29,662 nt of DNA from DASPFV01 sp035620975 (GTDB lineage Bacteria; Acidobacteriota; Vicinamibacteria; Vicinamibacterales; 2-12-FULL-66-21). Below are positions 25,434 to 29,662 of this stretch, in pieces. The translations under genes were made by a program, and so were the position numbers. Location: NCBI GenBank assembly GCA_035620975.1, contig DASPFV010000213.1, positions 1 through 29,662 of the forward strand. The letters run 5' to 3'. Numbering within the stretch: position 1 is the stretch's first letter; each line of letters begins with the position of its first letter. The notes beneath the pieces are model-generated. The model was not told where the DNA came from, made no database searches, and saw nothing but the letters and a program-made list of their open reading frames with translations.

Positions 25434-26771
25434 TCACATCAAGAGCCCTTCCCCGGCGGGAAGTCGTGGAATCGATTGCGCGAAGAGGTGTTTCGGTGTT
25501 GCTCGATGAGCGTTGCCGGATTCGTTTTCCAAGCGTGCTCCTTCAACCACTCGGACATCTCTCCGTTCAAGTGGAATCAACAGTTTACCGGAGGGCGGAG
25601 ACCCGCTCAACTGCAGACTGTGACGTGACTGTGACGTGAGGTCGTCGCTGACCTCCACGATCGCCGGGATCTCCGTCTGGTTTGCGCCGTCCCCATTGCC
25701 ATCGGCATTATCCGCTGTCGAGCGCCGGGCGGCATCAAGGGCGTCGAGCGCCTGGCGCTTCGCGTCGATGCGGATGTGCGAGTAGTGCTCCAGCATCCGG
25801 CGCGACAGATGGCCGCTGATGGATTCGAGCACGTGGTCGGCGACGCCCATCTCGGCGAGCTCGGTGATCACCGTATGCCGCAGATCATGGAACCGTAGCC
25901 TGTGCAGGCCCGCCCCGTCCCGCAGCGCGCGCCAGGCCGTGTCCCACTGCAGCATCGGCTTCGTCGGATCGTACCGTCCCCACTGGCACGCGGGCCAGAG
26001 GTAATGACCTGCCTCCGTGTGGCCGAGCAGATCGGCACGCTCGAGCATGCGCGCCACAGCCGCGATCGCCGAGGCATTCAACGGGATGACCCGATGGCTC
26101 GTCTCGTTCTTGCTTCGCCGAACGTGCAGCAGCCGCTTGACCAGATCCACGTCACATCGCCGAATGTGCTTCACCTCCACCGGACGCATCGAGGTGTTGG
26201 CGGCGACAATCGCAGCGCAGTAGACGTGCTCCCATTCCGGATTCGAGGCTGCGACGTCGAACAGGCGCCGCCGTTCCTCGCTCGTCAGCGCGCGACCGAT
26301 CGGCCTCTGCCGCTCTGGCAGGTTCTTGACGTGATCGGCCAGCGCTCGCCACCGGCCGCAGAACTTCAGCACCCGAGACAGCACGCCGACATCCACGTTG
26401 ATCGTGCGATTCGCGATACCGGCGTCATGACGGGCACGCTGGAAGTCGGCGATCGCCGTCGCCGTGATCGCGGAGAGCGGCACGTCCTCGCCGAAGTGCT
26501 TCTTGACGATGCTGAGCCGCTCCTCCTCGAGCTCGATCGTGCGAGCCGAGCACCGGATCCGCTTCGCGCCCAGGTACGCGTCGATGGCCTCCGACAGCCG
26601 CTTCGGCCCCTGTTCATCGGCGGGGAGCCGGCCGTGTCCAGCCTCTTCGATCATTTCGCGCTCGCGGCGGGTCGCGACGCGCAGATTCGTCGTGCCGAGG
26701 CGCTTGCGGTAACGACGGCCGTTGACCGTGAAATCCGTCCAGTACTGGCGACCGCGTTTCCAGAGGCTCAT
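25434..26771 (-). CDS. Tyrosine recombinase / phage-type integrase
   Basis: A 445-residue site-specific integrase. An AP2/SAM-like N-terminal arm (MSLWKRGRQYWTDFTVNGRRYRKRLGTTN) and a core-binding domain (about 58-150) precede the catalytic domain with Arg196 (NTSMRPVEV), Lys221 (RRSKNETSHRVIPLN), His296-Arg299 (FHDLRHT), His321 (SGHLSRR) and the nucleophile Tyr330 (MLEHYSHIR). All catalytic residues are present. Beyond about residue 365 the protein is an odd tail in which the DNA carries an 11-base tandem repeat (25618-25639) and the 5' half of a tRNA-Ser gene, so the natural C-terminus may be created by the attachment site. It is coupled by ATGA to the upstream excisionase-like gene. Confidence 0.93.
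   Translation of the reverse strand: MSLWKRGRQYWTDFTVNGRRYRKRLGTTNLRVATRREREMIEEAGHGRLPADEQGPKRLSEAIDAYLGAKRIRCSARTIELEEERLSIVKKHFGEDVPLSAITATAIADFQRARHDAGIANRTINVDVGVLSRVLKFCGRWRALADHVKNLPERQRPIGRALTSEERRRLFDVAASNPEWEHVYCAAIVAANTSMRPVEVKHIRRCDVDLVKRLLHVRRSKNETSHRVIPLNASAIAAVARMLERADLLGHTEAGHYLWPACQWGRYDPTKPMLQWDTAWRALRDGAGLHRLRFHDLRHTVITELAEMGVADHVLESISGHLSRRMLEHYSHIRIDAKRQALDALDAARRSTADNADGNGDGANQTEIPAIVEVSDDLTSQSRHSLQLSGSPPSGKLLIPLERRDVRVVEGARLENESGNAHRATPKHLFAQSIPRLPAGEGLLM
25526..25564 (-). other. 5' half of a tRNA-Ser(GGA) gene; probable attachment-site remnant
   Basis: On the minus strand 39 bases read ggagagatgtccgagtgg, then ttgaaggagcacgc, then the anticodon loop ttggaaa with anticodon GGA. 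This is the acceptor strand, D arm and anticodon arm of tRNA-Ser(GGA), close to E. coli serW/serX. After the loop the pairing strand (expected gcgtg) is absent; only ccggcaacg resembles a variable arm and no T arm follows, so it is not a functional tRNA. It lies inside the integrase reading frame. In another frame it encodes MSEWLKEHAWK, a known spurious ORF from this tRNA. Confidence 0.75.
25618..25639. repeat. 11-base tandem repeat ctgtgacgtga x2
   Basis: Two exact copies of ctgtgacgtga lie in the 3' part of the integrase gene, 54 bases from the tRNA-Ser half. They could be recombinase or accessory-factor sites. They encode part of SQSRHSLQ in the integrase tail. Confidence 0.5.
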
Positions 26772-27043
26772 ACCCGCAACTCCTCGAGCTCCGAACCATC
26801 ATCAGACGAGGAATCCGCCTTCGTGTCAACTGCGCTTGCACGCACGAAGTCGTCAACATCGGAGGGAAGATATCGGACCGATCGTCCGAGGCGCAGGAAC
26901 CTCGGTCCCTTGCCTCGATGTCGCCACGCACGAAGTGTCGCGACAGAGAGTCCGAGTTGTTCGGCGACCTGGCGCTCGGTGAGCGCCGTCGTCGGACGCG
27001 GCGAGTCCGCGCCAGTAGTGGGTGAATTGGATTCGGCAATCAT
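26768..27043 (-). CDS. Excisionase-like HTH protein 1
   Basis: A 91-residue MerR-like helix-turn-helix protein (HTH_17/excisionase type): TERQVAEQLGLSVATLRAWRHRGKGPRFLRLGRSVRYLPSDVDDFVRA, about 22-70, followed by an acidic tail (SSSDDGSELEEL). Such proteins direct the integrase toward excision or regulate it. Its TGA overlaps the integrase ATG and its own ATG overlaps the stop of the next gene upstream, so all three are translationally coupled. Confidence 0.85.
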   Translation of the reverse strand: MIAESNSPTTGADSPRPTTALTERQVAEQLGLSVATLRAWRHRGKGPRFLRLGRSVRYLPSDVDDFVRASAVDTKADSSSDDGSELEELRV

Positions 27044-27264
27044 GACAGGCCCCCGCGCGGCGACGTCTCCGCGGATTGGTGGCCATTGGCGGCAGTGGAA
27101 TGCTGCTCCAGCCAGTTGTCGATCCAGTGTGGACGAATCCTGAGGGCGCGGCGGCCACTCACGCGCGCGCTTCGAAGCTCGTGACGCGCGCACGCCGTGT
27201 AGATCGTGTCCCGGCTCACGCCGGCGTACTCCGCAGCTTCGGAAACGTTCAACCAGGGCTTCAT
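27040..27264 (-). CDS. Excisionase-like HTH protein 2
   Basis: A 74-residue protein with the same kind of domain in another sequence variant: LNVSEAAEYAGVSRDTIYTACARHELRSARVSGRRALRIRPHWIDNWLEQH (about 5-55). It is the first gene of the minus-strand three-gene unit with the integrase last. Two HTH_17 proteins in one integrase unit suggests one excision factor and one regulator, though which is which cannot be told. The start ATG at 27264 lacks a very strong ribosome site. Confidence 0.8.
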   Translation of the reverse strand: MKPWLNVSEAAEYAGVSRDTIYTACARHELRSARVSGRRALRIRPHWIDNWLEQHSTAANGHQSAETSPRGGLS

Positions 27265-27405
27265 GTCGCAACCTCCCGACCTGCACGCGCGTGGTCGCGT
27301 GCCGTTGATCTGTGGTGTTGAAGGATTCGCGCGCGAGCGCGCTGACTTGAAGCCAGCGCGCCCTGGATCAGAAGCGCTGATGAGGGTCTAAGACCGACAT
27401 CTAAC

Positions 27406-27453
27406 ACCGGGGGCTGAGCCCGCGGTGCTCGCAGCGATCGGTGATCGCTGCGA
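27406..27453. repeat. Two adjacent hairpins
   Basis: The first (27406-27426) is a 21-base inverted repeat with one mismatch around ctga. The second (27429-27453) has a perfect 11-base stem, tcgcagcgatc / gatcgctgcga, with a 3-base loop. They lie 140-190 bases upstream of the first excisionase-like gene and could be part of a regulatory leader, an operator or a recombination site. Confidence 0.6.
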
Positions 27454-28296
27454 TGTTACGAAGCGTTTCTACTGCACCATGCGGTTGGACGTGCTGTCCT
27501 CACGACCGCCAACCATGCGGTGAACGCTTCGGCGTGTGGCCCGCGAGTGGCGTGCTCTGAGAGCAATCTCTGCGAGGCCCAACGAGGTGATCGACGTGCA
27601 CATCGATCTTTTTCCTGCTCGTTCCAGGTAGCTGTCAATCGCGGCCCTGAAGGCGACGATTGTCAGCTGCTCCGCGTCGGTGACCGATTCGCGGAGGACG
27701 GTGCGTGCAGCACCAACGAATGGGCACAGAGTAGCGCCGCTTGCAGCGACCGTCAACGGTCAAAATTGCGAAAAATGAACCTCAACAAGCGGATGAATCT
27801 CGCGCGTCCGGAAACGATCGAACACTCGCGAGCGCTCCTCAGAGCCGTGCGATGGATCGATTGATGGGCCGGTTGTTCCGGACGAAAGAGCATGAGACGG
27901 CCATCACGTAATTGCCCGCGGATCATCTGCGCGCAGGCACCGTCAAGGCCCGAAGGCCGCGCGTACGCGCGGGCGGAGCGAAGCGCAGCGCCTTGCACGG
28001 TGCCGAGCACAGATGCAGCATTGTCGTCGTGATGGCCGTCGCATCAGACGCGCGGCACCCGCGAAGGATGCCAGATTGACGTTACATGAGACACGATTTT
28101 CAGGACGATTTCCGGTAAACGTTCGAGTTGCGAAACGCACATGAAAACGCCTCGTTTGTGGACCCACATTTCCAGGAAATACAGAACCAGTTCGTCCGGG
28201 AAAACGTGGACGCAATCGTGCGTGATCGACGCGCGAACACAAGGCACTTCTCGCCGCCCTGCTTACCATCGCGGACACTGACTGCGACAGAGACAG

Positions 28297-28371
28297 CCAT
28301 GGCGTGAGCGACCCCTTCGGACGGGCGCGGGGCCACGTCGGGCGCGCGCAGCGGGGTCGCTCACGCCATGG
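28297..28371. repeat. 19-base perfect inverted repeat
   Basis: Arms ccatggcgtgagcgacccc (28297-28315) and its exact complement (28353-28371) are separated by 37 G/C-rich bases. Such long perfect arms outside a gene suggest a recombination site, the terminal repeats of a tiny element, or a strong terminator. No gene is enclosed. Confidence 0.75.
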
Positions 28372-28406
28372 TTTCCTCCTCTGACCGCGACAGGGACGCT
28401 TGACAC

Positions 28407-28429
28407 CGGGCGGCAAAGAGCGCCGCCCG
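28407..28429. terminator. GC-rich hairpin
   Basis: A perfect 8-base stem cgggcggc / gccgcccg with a 7-base loop. It has no T-run. It lies 179 bases downstream (minus direction) of the broken gene at 28608 and might end its transcript. Confidence 0.35.
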
Positions 28430-28607
28430 TATCACGGACTCTCGCGCCGACCATGCCGAAGTCTCTGAGCACAAACGGAATGCGAGCCGGAGCCGAACGC
28501 GCCCATTACGACGCTCGCCAGCGGAGACGAGACGCGGGTCTCGGTGACGCCGGGGACGACCTCATTTCTGGAGGTCGGCCCCAAGGTCGTCCTCATCTGT
28601 AGGAGTG

Positions 28608-29525
28608 TCAGGCGACGTCAACCAGGGGAGAGAGATGAAGGTACTGCCGCGAGAGCTCGATGCATTCGAGCCGGCCATGATCGCGATCGAGCGCGTCGGC
28701 AAGGGTGGTCGAGCCAGCCATCCAGAGCGTGTTGGTAGGGTCTTCGAGCCACTGACGGTACAGGGCTCCGAACTTGGGCGCGCCGAAGTTCCTCGACCTC
28801 TTCACGTAGCGGTCGTCAGCCGGTCCGGCATCGGGGTCGGAGAGGCGCTTCCGCTCAGGGAAAAGCCACTCGAGAGCCTGAACGTTCGCGGGCTCCAGAC
28901 GCTCGCCCAGGTGCTCGCGCGCGGCGTGCTGGTAGACCAGCCGCGCCTTCCAAAGCGACCGCGGGAACAGCAGCCGAATTGTCCATCTGAAGAGCACGCG
29001 CAACAGGGGCACATGCCGCAGAAGGAACAGCCGGAAGTCCATCGGTGACGGGCTCGTTACCAGGTAGACGAAGGCGTGATGGTCGAGCTCCGGCAGCACT
29101 CCGATCGGGAGCTTGTCCGGGAAGTACCGCACGGTCTTCTCGGGGCCGTCGCCAAACGTCAGATGTGGGTACTCCCGAAGGTCCAGTCGGCTCTCGAGAT
29201 GACGGATGAAGTATCGCCGCTAGTCGCGGGCAGGACCAAGCCACGTGCAACCAGGCTCGTCGAGCACGGCATCGAGGAGCATCACGCGCTCGATCATCCG
29301 CCCAGGCGCAGCGGGCTTCCTGAAGCGGTTGTCAGGCTCACCTACGGCCGCCCAGAGCGGCTTGTAATGCACGTGGAACATCCGACCTCGATGGAGCTTT
29401 CCCGTCGCGATCGCCGTCGCGAATCGTCGTTCGACAAGAGTCTTGATGAAGTCGGTGCTCTTCTGGCCATGGACGATCCCGGCGAACGCGCAGTACTGGC
29501 GTTTATGCCCAGCTGGGCATAAGCG
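28608..29525 (-). pseudogene. Recombinase-associated accessory protein gene, broken by an amber codon
   Basis: One frame is open from about 29525 to 28608 except for a TAG at 29220-29222. Upstream of it the frame reads RQYCAFAGIVHGQKSTDFIKTL, RRGRMFHVHYKPLW-like (GRMFHVHYKPLWAAVGEPDNRFRK), MIERVMLLDAVLDEPGCTWLGPARD. Downstream it continues RRYFIRHLESRLDLREYPHLTFGDG, TVRYFPDKLPIGVLPELDHHAFVYLVTS, FRWTIRLLFPRS. Both parts read as one protein. It looks like a family of uncharacterised proteins found beside tyrosine recombinases and TTATG-type repeats (recalled, not checked). The first 50 residues resemble a winged helix. The 174-residue piece from 29132 could be made separately but is likely inactive. 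Confidence 0.6.
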
Positions 29526-29634
29526 TCATTATGTCGAGTCCGCGATTATGTGGAGTTCGGTTGGCGGGATGCAGTCAGACGGTGAGATTCGGCGGACAAT
29601 GAGCGTCGCCGCGTAGCCGGGTGACTCCGCATAA
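29503..29634. repeat. Cluster of TTATGnnnAG repeats, including a 20-base perfect palindrome
   Basis: Five copies of a 10-base motif lie within 132 bases. TTATGCCCAG (29503-29512) and its complement (29513-29522) form the perfect palindrome ttatgcccagctgggcataa. TTATGTCGAG follows at 29529-29538, TTATGTGGAG at 29546-29555, and CTCCGCATAA (the complement of TTATGCGGAG) at 29625-29634. They sit at the 5' end of the broken gene at 28608-29525. The pattern of repeated 10-mers in both orientations is what a recombinase or repressor binding array looks like. Confidence 0.75.
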
Positions 29635-29662
29635 CCATGAGCACCAAAGCAGGGCTGCCGCC

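Larger units (their letters stand above)
27265..28607. other. 1.3-kb accessory region without a convincing gene
   Basis: Upstream of the excisionase-integrase unit I find no open frame with recognisable protein features. The frames at 27469-27756 (minus) and 28044-28247 (minus) are possible but unsupported. What the region does hold is structure: two adjacent hairpins (27406-27453), a 16-base perfect palindrome centred on gtac (27957-27972), a clearly AT-richer patch (about 28070-28210), a 19-base inverted repeat (28297-28371) and a hairpin at 28407-28429. It is listed as the control or recombination region of the element. Confidence 0.5.

Noticed and set aside
25526..25564. Complete tRNA-Ser gene
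   Set aside because: The 3' anticodon strand, T arm and 3' acceptor strand are missing, so only the 5' half is claimed.
25372..25639. Short repeats near the integrase as a CRISPR array
   Set aside because: Repeats are only 9-11 bases, contiguous or nearly so, without spacers of even length.
27469..27756. Minus-strand frame of 95 codons
   Set aside because: Weak start, no recognisable motif and no operon context; kept as part of the non-coding description.
29076..29522. Plus-strand frame of 148 codons opposite the broken gene
   Set aside because: The minus strand carries the coherent protein pattern on both sides of its stop; the plus frame does not.

Overview
The window is a high-GC bacterial chromosome segment. 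Codon use, the scarcity of plasmid or phage structural genes, and the mix of genes (NfeD/FloA, groESL, an RsbRD-type kinase, nhaA, many tiny membrane proteins) would fit a soil or freshwater bacterium such as an Acidobacteriota or similar lineage. That placement is a weak inference, because no rRNA or other phylogenetic marker except GroEL is present. No complete tRNA, rRNA or CRISPR array was seen.

Layout. (1) Bases 1-616: end of an HD-domain protein gene, then a perfect hairpin terminator shared with a convergent carotenoid oxygenase gene. (2) Bases 616-6806: a stack of mobile DNA. A carotenoid oxygenase gene (minus strand) has lost its N-terminal part at an IS3-family element. That element abuts a group II intron with a maturase, the intron abuts an IS256-family transposase, and beyond it lies a GH130 glycoside phosphorylase gene that has lost its N-terminal part and also carries an in-frame amber codon. 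(3) Bases 7000-10600: an nfeD-floA membrane operon and tiny membrane proteins, all minus strand. (4) Bases 10888-15527: a plus-strand run of small membrane, secreted and zinc-ribbon proteins leading into groES-groEL. (5) Bases 15607-20674: a minus-strand operon-like run made of a secreted protein, a degenerate sigma-54-activator-like protein with a frameshift, a B12-binding radical SAM enzyme, an RsbRD-type histidine kinase and a GNAT-like protein. (6) Bases 21092-24962: a Crp/Fnr regulator, the antiporter NhaA, and small proteins. (7) Bases 24981-29662: an accessory region with an IS3 transposase scrap, a tyrosine integrase whose 3' end contains the 5' half of a tRNA-Ser(GGA) gene, two excisionase-like genes, a long non-coding stretch full of hairpins, a broken recombinase-associated gene, and a cluster of TTATGnnnAG repeats at the right edge.

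The middle of the window reads like a membrane and protein stress island: chaperonin, flotillin/NfeD, Na+/H+ antiporter, a cyclic-nucleotide-type regulator and a stressosome-type kinase. It contains three internal paralogous pairs: two secreted proteins, two tiny membrane proteins with a WQARGAA motif, and two copies of an EPNR...DALDL.RMD tail. The most unusual items are the degenerate AAA+ protein in the radical SAM/kinase operon, the tRNA-Ser half embedded in the integrase gene, and the palindromic TTATG repeat cluster at the right edge.
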